Shown here: piece by piece, positions 39,080-46,649 of the stretch
Numbering within the stretch: the stretch's first letter is position 1
Layout: the number at the start of each line of letters is the position of its first letter
The notes under the pieces: model-generated
Seen by the model: the letters and a program-made list of their open reading frames with translations, nothing else
What the model was told of the DNA's origin: nothing
The model's database searches: none
Assembly: GCF_007096885.1 (NCBI RefSeq)
Contig: NZ_VJNO01000044.1
Coordinates: 1-48,836 of the forward strand
Reading direction: 5' to 3'
Length of the DNA stretch: 48,836 nt
Source of the DNA: Streptomyces sp. 130
Lineage (GTDB): Bacteria > Actinomycetota > Actinomycetes > Streptomycetales > Streptomycetaceae
Translations under genes and position numbers: made by a program

Positions 39080-39460
39080 CTAGGCGGGAAGCGGTGGGTC
39101 GATCGCCTCGGCGACACTCGGGAAGACCGGGACCGCGCTGTCGAGTCCCAGAACGGAGATCAGCCGTTCCATGAAGACCGAGGGCGCGGCGAGCCGCAGC
39201 CGGGGACCGAGAGCCGTCTGACCCTGCAGCAGCACGTTCACCGTCGTGGAGTCGGCGAAACTCACGTCCGCGAGGTCCACGACGACCGGCCCGGCACCCT
39301 CCCGCGAAGCGTTCTCCAGCGCGGTGCCCAGTGGCGCCACGTTGTCGATGTCGAGGTCACCGGTTACCACGAGCACCAACGCCCCACGCTCGTGGCGTGG
39401 GACTATCTGCATGGCTCGGCCGGCGCTGGGCGGTGGAAGCACGTTCACCTCGTGTTGCAC
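39080..39460 (-). CDS. STAS-domain anti-sigma factor antagonist
   Basis: A 126-residue RsbV/SpoIIAA-type protein. The STAS fold runs from ALVLVVTGDLDIDNVAPLGT to the C terminus, with the phosphorylatable serine in VSFADSTTVNVLL (about Ser75). In partner switching, the unphosphorylated form binds an RsbW-like kinase and frees the sigma factor. Candidate kinase, phosphatases and sigma factor lie downstream in the window. The start at 39460 gives a short N-terminal tail (MQHEVNVLPPPSAGR); the Met at the AMQIVPR position is an alternative. An AT-rich promoter region lies upstream. Confidence 0.92.
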   Translation of the reverse strand: MQHEVNVLPPPSAGRAMQIVPRHERGALVLVVTGDLDIDNVAPLGTALENASREGAGPVVVDLADVSFADSTTVNVLLQGQTALGPRLRLAAPSVFMERLISVLGLDSAVPVFPSVAEAIDPPLPA

Positions 39461-39535
39461 TGGACGGCGGGGGGGTAACGCCGCGATCGGACGGACCGTT
39501 CGATTCTGCTCCGTCCCTGCTCGCGGCGGGAATGC

Positions 39536-39592
39536 TCAACGATAAAAGTAACAGTTGCCATTTGACAACATTCTTCGTGGGGCAACACTCTG
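39536..39592 (-). promoter_or_regulatory. AT-rich promoter region of the STAS gene
   Basis: This is one of the few AT-rich patches here. On the minus strand TTGTCA is followed 17 bases later by TTATCG. GTTG/CAAC half-sites flank CCATTTGA, suggesting a regulator site, perhaps for the adjacent MarR protein. Confidence 0.4.
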
Positions 39593-39663
39593 TATCGAAC
39601 GATCAACGTGAGCGCCTCTCCGAACGGCGCCTCCGGAACGCGGAAGCAGGGGCGTGCATGAAG

Positions 39664-40176
39664 CTAGGCGCTGTCCGCGACATCGTCGCGAAGCCGGGCG
39701 GCGGTTCTCCGCTCGCCGGTGAGCCGCTGCGATGCCGCCGAGCGGAAGGCGGTCAGCCCCACGGCCAGAGCGGCCACCTCGGAGGGCTGCATCCGCTCCA
39801 GCACGGCGGTCAGCTCCCGTGTGCGGATCGCCCGGTACTCCTCCAGGAGCTCCCGGCCCTGAAGGGTCAGCCGGAGCTCGACCTCCCGGCGGCTCGTCGG
39901 GCTCGGATCCCGCTGTACCAGTCCCATCGCCTCCATCCGGTCGCACAGCCGGCTCACCGAGGGCGCCCGCGAGCCGAGCACCTCCCCGAGCGAGCGCAGA
40001 TTGCTCCCCTCCTGCTGCTCGATGACGAGGAGCGCGCGAAGCTGGGAGGGAGAGACCAGGCTCCGGGCGGCGGCCTCCTGGCCACGTCCCCACAGGACCT
40101 CCAGAAGTTCGGACGCGGCACAGACGTCCTCGGACACCTGTTCAGGGCGGTGAGGGAGTCCGGTGCGGTGGCGCAT
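39664..40176 (-). CDS. MarR family transcriptional regulator
   Basis: A 170-residue MarR protein. The helix-turn-helix is SLGEVLGSRAPSVSRLCDRM (about 61-80), and the wing SPTSRREVELRLTLQGREL carries the conserved basic pattern. It lies between the STAS gene and the divergent SpoIIE-like gene, so it probably regulates one or both. The ATG at 40176 is the first in a sensible context. It belongs by position to the stress-signalling block. Confidence 0.9.
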   Translation of the reverse strand: MRHRTGLPHRPEQVSEDVCAASELLEVLWGRGQEAAARSLVSPSQLRALLVIEQQEGSNLRSLGEVLGSRAPSVSRLCDRMEAMGLVQRDPSPTSRREVELRLTLQGRELLEEYRAIRTRELTAVLERMQPSEVAALAVGLTAFRSAASQRLTGERRTAARLRDDVADSA

Positions 40177-40256
40177 TCTCCCACTCTGTCACCCGTAGCG
40201 TGCTCCTGTCAGCCTGGCGTCGCTCCCGCCACCCAGCGAAGAATGGGCGAAGCAGC

Positions 40257-41432
40257 GTGAATGCCCCCACGGATCTCGAACGAGCGCTCCGCGCGGCGCC
40301 GCCGTACGCCCTGGTGGAGACGGTGCGCGGGATTCTCGCGAAGTCGTACGGCGCCCTCTCCGTGCAGCTTTTCCTGGCGGATTACGGAATGACCGTGCTC
40401 AACCCGGTCGACGCCGGCGACGGCCCCGGCCAGCCGCTCTCGCTCAACAACAGCCCCCAGGGCCGTGCCTTCGGCAGCCAGCGCCCGCACCAGGGCCGCA
40501 CCGGCCCCGACGAAGCGGCCGACCACCACTTCCCGGTCACCGTCCGGGGCGAACGCCTCGGCATCCTCACCGTACGGCTGCCCTCCGTGCGCGCCACCCC
40601 GCAGAACACGGACGACCTCGCCCATGTGGCCGACCTCCTCGGCCACGAGATCGTCGTCGCCGAACGGGACACCGACCACTACCAGCGGGCCCGGCGCAGC
40701 ACCCGCCTCACCCTCGCCGCGGAGATGCAGTGGCAGCTGCTCCCGGCCAGGTCCTTCACGGCCGCCGAATACGCCATAGGAGCCCAGCTCGAACCCGCCT
40801 ACGCCATCCACGGCGACAACTTCGACTGGGCGGCGGAGGGCGACCAGCTGAGCGTCGCCGTGACCAACGGAATGGGAGAGGGCATCCGCGCCTCCCTCCT
40901 GACCAACCTCGCCGTCAACGCGCTCCGCAACGCCAGAAGGGCCGGCATCGGCATCGCGGACCAGGCGGCCCTGGCCGACCAGGCCATCTACGAGCAGCAT
41001 CGCGGTGCCGCCCACGTCTCCACCCTGCTGCTCCACTTCGACCTGCTCACGGGGGCGGTCGAGGCGGTGGACGCGGGCTCCCCGCAGCTGTGGCGCCTGC
41101 GCGGCCGCACGGTCACCCGGGTCGCGCTGGACGCCCAGCTCCCGCTGGGGATGTTCGAGGAGTCGCAGTACGCCGTCCAGCACCTCCAGGCCCGCCCCGG
41201 CGACCGGCTGCTGCTGGTCAGCGACGGGGTCTACGACGCGGTCTCACCGCACGGCGAGATGTTCGCGGAACGGGGCCTGCCCAGGGCCGTCCTCGCCACC
41301 CGGCTGCTGCCGGCGGCCGCCGTGCCCGGCGCGGTCCTGCGGGAACTGGCGGAACACCGGGCGTCGGACACGCTGGACGACGCCCTGGTCATGTGCATCG
41401 ACTGGTTCGGCCGGCCCGGCGCCGAGGGCTGA
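40257..41432 (+). CDS. SpoIIE-type PP2C protein with altered metal motif
   Basis: A 391-residue cytoplasmic protein. An N-terminal GAF-like segment (about 5-140) is followed by a PP2C/SpoIIE domain from about 155 (RLTLAAEMQWQLLPAR). Conserved landmarks are HGDNFDW (~184), LLLVSDGVYDAVSPHGE and SDTLDDALVMCIDW. The usual D-x-M-G-H-G metal motif reads NGMGEG, with Asn204 for Asp and Glu208 for His. Activity may be changed or lost, though an acidic metal site elsewhere remains. Normal members dephosphorylate STAS antagonists. The GTG at 40257 is in frame with the conserved start (NAPTDLERAL); its ribosome site is weak. Confidence 0.85.
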   Translation: MNAPTDLERALRAAPPYALVETVRGILAKSYGALSVQLFLADYGMTVLNPVDAGDGPGQPLSLNNSPQGRAFGSQRPHQGRTGPDEAADHHFPVTVRGERLGILTVRLPSVRATPQNTDDLAHVADLLGHEIVVAERDTDHYQRARRSTRLTLAAEMQWQLLPARSFTAAEYAIGAQLEPAYAIHGDNFDWAAEGDQLSVAVTNGMGEGIRASLLTNLAVNALRNARRAGIGIADQAALADQAIYEQHRGAAHVSTLLLHFDLLTGAVEAVDAGSPQLWRLRGRTVTRVALDAQLPLGMFEESQYAVQHLQARPGDRLLLVSDGVYDAVSPHGEMFAERGLPRAVLATRLLPAAAVPGAVLRELAEHRASDTLDDALVMCIDWFGRPGAEG

Positions 41433-41476
41433 GCGGCCCGGCCGGGACGGCGCCCGCCGGGTGCTCCCCGGCCGCC

Positions 41477-41932
41477 TCAGCTGCTCAGTGTGAACTCGGC
41501 CCGGATGCGCTTGCCGACCGGCACCCGCTCGGCCGTGACGCGGTCGCACAGGGCCACCACGATCTCCATGCCGTGGCCGCCCAGGCGGCTCGGGTCGGGG
41601 GCGTAGAAGACGGGCAGCGCGCTGCTGCTGTCGTACACGGTGATGCTGATCCGCTCCGCCGTGCCTTCGAGCTCCAGCAGATACGGACCGTGGCTGTAGC
41701 GCTCCGCGTTGGTGACCAGCTCGCTCACGGCGAGCATCAGGTCGTTGCGGGTGTGCGGGCCGAGCACGGCCATCCACTCGGAGACCAGCCTGCCGAGAAA
41801 GTGGTCCGCCAGAGCCCGCGCCTGGGAAATGCACCCGGGCTCGCCGTCGAACACTTCGGCGCTGTGCAATGCCTCCGTGGGCGGACAGCTCCCGGGGGAG
41901 TCGTCCGGCGGGGAGATCGCCTGTTCGTTCAT
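41477..41932 (-). CDS. RsbW-like ATP-binding protein (anti-sigma kinase type)
   Basis: A 151-residue histidine-kinase-like ATPase. The N box is LAVSELVTNAERYSHGPYLL (about 70-89), with YDSSSALP for the D box and RLGGHGMEIVVALCDR for the glycine-rich lid. There is no dimerisation or receiver domain. Such proteins phosphorylate STAS antagonists or sequester sigma factors. It is convergent with the SpoIIE-like gene and 99 bases downstream of the response regulator. Partners in the window are the STAS protein and the SigB/SigF-type factor, but pairing is inferred. Confidence 0.88.
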   Translation of the reverse strand: MNEQAISPPDDSPGSCPPTEALHSAEVFDGEPGCISQARALADHFLGRLVSEWMAVLGPHTRNDLMLAVSELVTNAERYSHGPYLLELEGTAERISITVYDSSSALPVFYAPDPSRLGGHGMEIVVALCDRVTAERVPVGKRIRAEFTLSS

Positions 41933-42030
41933 GTGCTCCAGCCAGGGCGCAGCGGGGAGGTCGCAGACCTCTTTCTTGTGATCGTGTACCCGCGTCGGGA
42001 GATCCCACTCCCATGCGTCGTCAGCGAATA

Positions 42031-42474
42031 TTACGCGCGGCCGGGAAGCCGCACCACGGTGACGAAGAAGTCGTCGATCTGCCGGACGGCCGCGATGAAC
42101 TGGTCCAGGTCGACGGGCTTGGTGACATAGGCGTTGGCGTGCAGCTTGTAGCTCCGCAGGATGTCCTCCTCGGCGGAGGAGGTCGTGAGCACGACGACGG
42201 GGATCAGCGCGAGCTCCGGGTCCTGCTTGATCTGCTCCAGCACCTGGCGGCCGTCGTACTTCGGCAGGTTCAGGTCGAGCAGGATCAGATCGGGCCGGGG
42301 AGCGTCGGCGTGGGCGCCCCGGCGGTACAGGAAGTCGAGCGCCTCCTCGCCGTCGCGGGCCACATGGAGCGTGTTGCGGATCTTGTTGTCCTCGAACGCC
42401 TCACGGGTCATCAGCTCGTCGCCCGGGTCGTCCTCGACCAGCAGGACCTCGATCGGTTCTACGGGGGTGTTCAC
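42031..42474 (-). CDS. Rcp1-like single-domain response regulator
   Basis: A 147-residue receiver-only protein. The acidic pair is in LLVEDDPGDELM, the phosphoacceptor aspartate in LILLDLNLPKYDG (about residue 65), Thr in VVLTTSS, and Lys in AYVTKPVDLDQF. It resembles Rcp1, the partner of cyanobacterial phytochrome-type kinases, and has no output domain. The GTG at 42474 overlaps the kinase stop as GTGA, so the two are coupled. It likely passes the phosphoryl signal to another protein in this block. Confidence 0.92.
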   Translation of the reverse strand: MNTPVEPIEVLLVEDDPGDELMTREAFEDNKIRNTLHVARDGEEALDFLYRRGAHADAPRPDLILLDLNLPKYDGRQVLEQIKQDPELALIPVVVLTTSSAEEDILRSYKLHANAYVTKPVDLDQFIAAVRQIDDFFVTVVRLPGRA

Positions 42475-44096
42475 TCGGTCTCTCCGGAGATCTCCGCAGG
42501 GGATGCGGTGTCGTGGGCTTCGGTGGGTTCCGGCCCTGGGTCGGCGGGCAGCGAGAAGTGGACCCGCGCCCCCTGACGGGAATCGGGATCGAGCCAGATC
42601 CTGCCCCCGTGGAACTCGATGATCTTGCGGCACAGGGCGAGGCCGATGCCGGTCCCGTCGTATTCGTCACGGGCGTGCAGGCGCTGGAAGATGACGAAGA
42701 CCTTCTCCGCGAACTCCGGCGCGATACCGATCCCGTTGTCGGCGACCGTGAAGTGCCAGTCGTCACCCTCCCGCTCGCACCCGACCGTGATCACGCACGG
42801 CTCGTCGGCGCGGCGGAACTTCACGGCGTTCCCGATCAGGTTCTGCCAGATCATCGCGAGCGTCGTGGGGTCGCCGGTGACCGAGGGGAGCGGTTTCTCG
42901 CGGACGACCGTGGTCCCCGACTCCTCGATCACCATCGCCAGGTTGGCCAGCGCCCGGTCCAGGGACCGGTCGAGCTCCACGGGCGTCCAGCTGTCGTGCA
43001 CCCGCCCGACCCGGGAGAACGTCAGCAGATCGTTGATGAGCACCTGCATGCGCTTGGCGCCGTCGACCGCGAAGTCGATGTACTGCTTGCCTCGGCCGTC
43101 CAGCTCGTTGCCGTACCGCTTGTCCAGCAGCTGGCAGAACGAGGCCACCTTCCGCAGCGGCTCCTGGAGGTCGTGCGAGGCGACGTACGCGAACTGTTCC
43201 AGCTCCGAGTTGGACCGGCGCAGCTCCACGGTCTGCTGCGCCAGCACGTCCTCGCGCTCCTGCGCGGCGTCGAGCTCGGCCACCAGCCTGCCCCGCATGT
43301 CCTCGACCGCGGCTGCCACCGCCCGTACGTCGGCGGGCCCGCGCACCTCGATCCGCTGCCGGCGGAAGCTGCCGGAGCGGACCCGCCGGGACGCCTCGGC
43401 GAGCGCGCTCAGCGGCCGCCCCACGGTGCGCTGGAGCAGCACGCTGAGGGCGACCACGCAGAGCGCGAAGACGATCAGCAGGGCGGCGAGGACCCGGTCG
43501 CGGGTGTGCCGGGCGTCGTCCAGCTCACCGCGCACCCGGTCCCGGGCGGCGTCGAGATGCGCCTGCTGGGTGCCGTACAGCTGCCGCAGCTCGTCGAAGG
43601 CGGCCTTGCTCTCGGCGGTCCTGGCGGACGAGCGCGCCCCGGGGCCGTCACGCCGGACACCGGCGATCAGCGGGTCGGCGTGCACCCGGCGCCACTCCGC
43701 GGCGGCGGCGGCGATCCGGTCCAGGTCGCGGTTGTACGGCTGGCCGTCGCCCATCGCGGAGCGCACCCGGGCCAGCCGGTCCGCCTCCTCCTTCTTCCCG
43801 TCGGCGAACGGCTCCAGGAACGAGGCGTCACCGGTGAGCGCGTAGCCCCGCACCCCGGTCTCCTGGTTCAGCAGCGCGTTCTGGAGCTGGAAGGAGGCGG
43901 AGCGGGCCGGCTGGATGCGGTCGACCAGCTCGGTGGTCCGGTCCGAGATCCCGGCCAGGACCAGGCCGCCCGCCACCATGCAGCCGCAGGCGACGAGGAC
44001 GAAGGCGGCCAGGATCAGATGGACCCAGTTCTGCACGGACAGCCGCGCCCACCTGCCGGCCGACTGTGCGGCGGGGTCCGTTATCTCACTGCTCAT
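42471..44096 (-). CDS. CHASE3-HAMP sensor histidine kinase
   Basis: A 541-residue membrane kinase. A first helix (HLILAAFVLVACGCMVAGGL, about 26-45) and a second near 210 (VLAALLIVFALCVVALSVLL) enclose an extracellular CHASE3-like domain with NQETGVRGYALTGDASFLEP. HAMP follows, then the H box FAYVASHDLQEPLRKVASFC (about 305) and HATPase_c with IWQNLIGNAVKFRR, VADNGIGIAPEF and GTGIGLALCRKIIEFHGG. The H-box type is that of phytochrome-like kinases, which use Rcp1-type regulators, matching the next gene. It overlaps the upstream REC-PP2C gene by 11 bases. Confidence 0.94.
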   Translation of the reverse strand: MSSEITDPAAQSAGRWARLSVQNWVHLILAAFVLVACGCMVAGGLVLAGISDRTTELVDRIQPARSASFQLQNALLNQETGVRGYALTGDASFLEPFADGKKEEADRLARVRSAMGDGQPYNRDLDRIAAAAAEWRRVHADPLIAGVRRDGPGARSSARTAESKAAFDELRQLYGTQQAHLDAARDRVRGELDDARHTRDRVLAALLIVFALCVVALSVLLQRTVGRPLSALAEASRRVRSGSFRRQRIEVRGPADVRAVAAAVEDMRGRLVAELDAAQEREDVLAQQTVELRRSNSELEQFAYVASHDLQEPLRKVASFCQLLDKRYGNELDGRGKQYIDFAVDGAKRMQVLINDLLTFSRVGRVHDSWTPVELDRSLDRALANLAMVIEESGTTVVREKPLPSVTGDPTTLAMIWQNLIGNAVKFRRADEPCVITVGCEREGDDWHFTVADNGIGIAPEFAEKVFVIFQRLHARDEYDGTGIGLALCRKIIEFHGGRIWLDPDSRQGARVHFSLPADPGPEPTEAHDTASPAEISGETE

Positions 44097-45354
44097 GCGA
44101 AGTGTTTCTCCAGCCGAGGTGCAGGACGGCGACGTCGTCGGCGAGGCCCCCGTGCGGGGCCGCCGCCTCCGAGGCGCCCGCGACGAGCGCGTCCACGAAC
44201 GGGCGGGCGGCGAGCGGGGCCCTGTCCCGGGCCATTTTCAGCAGACCCTCCTCGCCCAGCCGGCTGTGGGGCCCGGTGCGCCCTTCGAAGAGGCCGTCGG
44301 TGAACAGGACGAGGGCGGCGCCGGGCACGAGTTCCACGTCGGTGACCGACCACTGGCCGTGCCCCGGCAGCAGCCCGAGCGCCATACCGCCCTCGGGCTC
44401 CACCCAGTCGACCTCCAGACCGTGCCGGAGCAGCAACCCGGGATGACCGGCCCGCATGACGCGGACGCGGTCGCCACCGGGCGAAAAGGCCAGCGTGGTG
44501 ACGGTCGCGAAGACATGGGGGTCGGAGCGCTCGGCGACCAGGATCGACTCCAGGAGCCCGAGCTGTTCCAGCGGGTCGGTGCCGCACAGGACGGCGGTGC
44601 GCCAGGCGACCCGCAGGCACACCCCGAGCGCCGCCTCCGCCGCGCCGTGCCCCGACACGTCACCGATGACCGCCCACACGGTGCCGTCCGCGGTCTGGAC
44701 CACGTCGTAGAAGTCACCGCTGAGCAGCCCGTGGGCCCGGCCGGGCTCGTAGCGGGCGACGGCCTGGAAGCTGTCGTCGTGCAGCAGGGGGACGGGCAGC
44801 AGGCCGCGTTCCAGGCGTGCGTTCTCCTGCGCCATCAGCTGGTTGGCGCGCAGCGCGGAGGCGGCCCGCTCGACCTGTTTGCGCTGGAGGGCGTAGCGGA
44901 TCGCGCGGGCGAGGGCCTGCGGATCGAGCCGGCCCTTGACGAGGTAGTCCTGGGCACCCGTCGCCACGGCGTCGAGCCCGGCGTCGGCCTCCGCGAGGCC
45001 GGTCAGCACCACGATCGCGGCGTCCGGGGACGACTCGACGATCTGGGTGACGGCCCGCAGGCCGTGGACGTCGGGAAGGTGCAGATCGAGCAGGACGCAG
45101 ACGGGTTCCCGGTGCGCCCGCAGGAAAGTCAGTGCCTCGGCCAGGGTCTTGCACCAGGTGAGACCCGAGTCCAGCTCGCTGTCGGCGAGCATCTCCTCCA
45201 CGAGCAGCGCGTCGCCCGCGTCGTCCTCGACCAGCAGGATGGGACCGCCGACATCCCAGACCGAGGCTCTGCCGTCCGCCTCGTGTGCCGTCTGGACCGG
45301 GAAGGACGCCGGTACGGGGGGGCGAGCCGGGGCGCTCATGCGCATCTCAGCCAC
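44086..45354 (-). CDS. Response regulator-PP2C (SpoIIE) phosphatase
   Basis: A 422-residue fusion. The receiver domain (about 38-160) has LLVEDDAGDALLVEEM, phosphoacceptor LLDLHLPDVHG and a lysine in YLVKGRLD. A coiled linker (QRKQVERAASALRANQLMAQ) precedes a PP2C/SpoIIE domain with LLSGDFYDVVQ, VIGDVSGHGAAEAALG, LVLFTDGLFEGR and GGLADDVAVLHLGW. The metal residues are intact, unlike the other SpoIIE protein here. Phosphorylation of the receiver, probably by the adjacent kinase, should control dephosphorylation of a STAS antagonist. The GTG at 45354 has AAGGAGAGGG upstream. Confidence 0.94.
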   Translation of the reverse strand: MAEMRMSAPARPPVPASFPVQTAHEADGRASVWDVGGPILLVEDDAGDALLVEEMLADSELDSGLTWCKTLAEALTFLRAHREPVCVLLDLHLPDVHGLRAVTQIVESSPDAAIVVLTGLAEADAGLDAVATGAQDYLVKGRLDPQALARAIRYALQRKQVERAASALRANQLMAQENARLERGLLPVPLLHDDSFQAVARYEPGRAHGLLSGDFYDVVQTADGTVWAVIGDVSGHGAAEAALGVCLRVAWRTAVLCGTDPLEQLGLLESILVAERSDPHVFATVTTLAFSPGGDRVRVMRAGHPGLLLRHGLEVDWVEPEGGMALGLLPGHGQWSVTDVELVPGAALVLFTDGLFEGRTGPHSRLGEEGLLKMARDRAPLAARPFVDALVAGASEAAAPHGGLADDVAVLHLGWRNTSHEQ

Positions 45355-45542
45355 GTTTCACCCTCTCCTTGCCACCGAGCGGGCCGCCCGCCGGTGTGTC
45401 CCGCAGCATATGTGAACGACGCCCGCCGCTTGACCGCCGGGCGTCGTCCACCACGCCTTCGGCCACACTCCGCCGGTGCCTGGCCGATTCGAGAGGGTGC
45501 GGGATGCCGGGGCGGCTGAGGCCGCCCCGGCACGGAGGGAAT

Positions 45543-46445
45543 TCAGGCTTCCACGGACATCCCCGCCCGCAGGCGCTTCACGATACGGGCGAGCAGCCGG
45601 GACACGTGCATCTGGGAGACCCCGAGCTCGGCGCCGATCTGGGCCTGGGTCATCTCCTCGCCGAACCGCATCTGCACGATCCGGCGTTCGCGCTCGTCCA
45701 GCTGCTCCAGCAGGGGCGCCAGGGTGTGCAGGTTCTCGACGGTCTCCATGCCCGGGTCCGCCTCACCGAGCACATCGGCGAGCGACCGCTGCTCGTTGCC
45801 GGAGTCCGTCTCTGCGGAGGGGGTGTCGAGCGAGCCCGCCGAGTACCCGTTGGCCGCGACCAGGCCCTCGATGATCTCCTCCTCGGACAGATCGAGGTGG
45901 GCGGCCAGCTCGGCGACCGTCGGATCGCGGTCCAGCCGCGCCGACAGCGTCTCCTTCGCCTTCGCGAGATCGACCCGCAGCTCCTGGAGCCGGCGCGGCA
46001 CGTGCACCGCCCAGGTGGTGTCCCGGAAGAAGCGCTTGATCTCGCCGACGATGTAGGGGACGGCGAATGTGGCGAACTCCACCTCGCGCGAGAGGTCGAA
46101 GCGGTCGATGGCCTTGATCAGGCCGATGGTGCCGACCTGGATGATGTCCTCGGTGTCGTCACCGCCGCGGTTGCGGAACCGCGAAGCGGCGTACCGCACC
46201 AGCGAGAGATTCATCTCGATGAGGGTGTTGCGCGCGTACTGGTACTCGTGCGTGCCCTCCTCCAGCGTCTGCAGCTGGTCCAGGAACATCTTCGACAGGG
46301 CCCGGGCGTCCTTGGGAGCGACCTTCCCGGTGTCCTCGATCCACGGCAGCTCCGCAGTCCCCGCGCCGAGCGGCGCGCCGTCCTGTCCCGGGAGTGTGCA
46401 CGCGTCGCCGAGGATGTGGCGGGTCTGCTCCGTCGTGGTCGCCAT
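45543..46445 (-). CDS. SigB/SigF-type alternative sigma factor
   Basis: A 300-residue sigma-70 family member of the stress/sporulation (SigB/F/G) group. Region 2 has LIEMNLSLVRYAASRFRNRG then EDIIQVGTIGLIKAIDRFD and EVEFATFAVPYIVGEIKRFF. Region 3 follows (HVPRRLQELRVDLAKAKETL). Region 4 has RIVQMRFGEEMTQAQIGAEL and GVSQMHVSRLLARIVKRLRA. A 40-residue N-terminal extension precedes region 1.2-like sequence. The ATG at 46445 is supported by AAGGAGGGG nine bases upstream. The STAS, kinase-like and phosphatase genes nearby fit partner-switch control. It is divergent from the SDR gene. Confidence 0.95.
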   Translation of the reverse strand: MATTTEQTRHILGDACTLPGQDGAPLGAGTAELPWIEDTGKVAPKDARALSKMFLDQLQTLEEGTHEYQYARNTLIEMNLSLVRYAASRFRNRGGDDTEDIIQVGTIGLIKAIDRFDLSREVEFATFAVPYIVGEIKRFFRDTTWAVHVPRRLQELRVDLAKAKETLSARLDRDPTVAELAAHLDLSEEEIIEGLVAANGYSAGSLDTPSAETDSGNEQRSLADVLGEADPGMETVENLHTLAPLLEQLDERERRIVQMRFGEEMTQAQIGAELGVSQMHVSRLLARIVKRLRAGMSVEA

Positions 46446-46649
46446 GATGTGTGGCCCCTCCTTGTCGCCAAGTGCTTCGCACACCGCCTGCCCCGGATCT
46501 GCGAGGCCATGCGCGACCGGTGCGAACTTTTTCGCCGGTCTTCCGCCCGCCCTCTCCTCACCCGATCGGAGCAGCTCGCGGATCATGGCAAACTTGACCG
46601 AGCCCCACGCCCCCGGTGAGGCCGGTGGCACGAGCACAGAGGAACGGCG

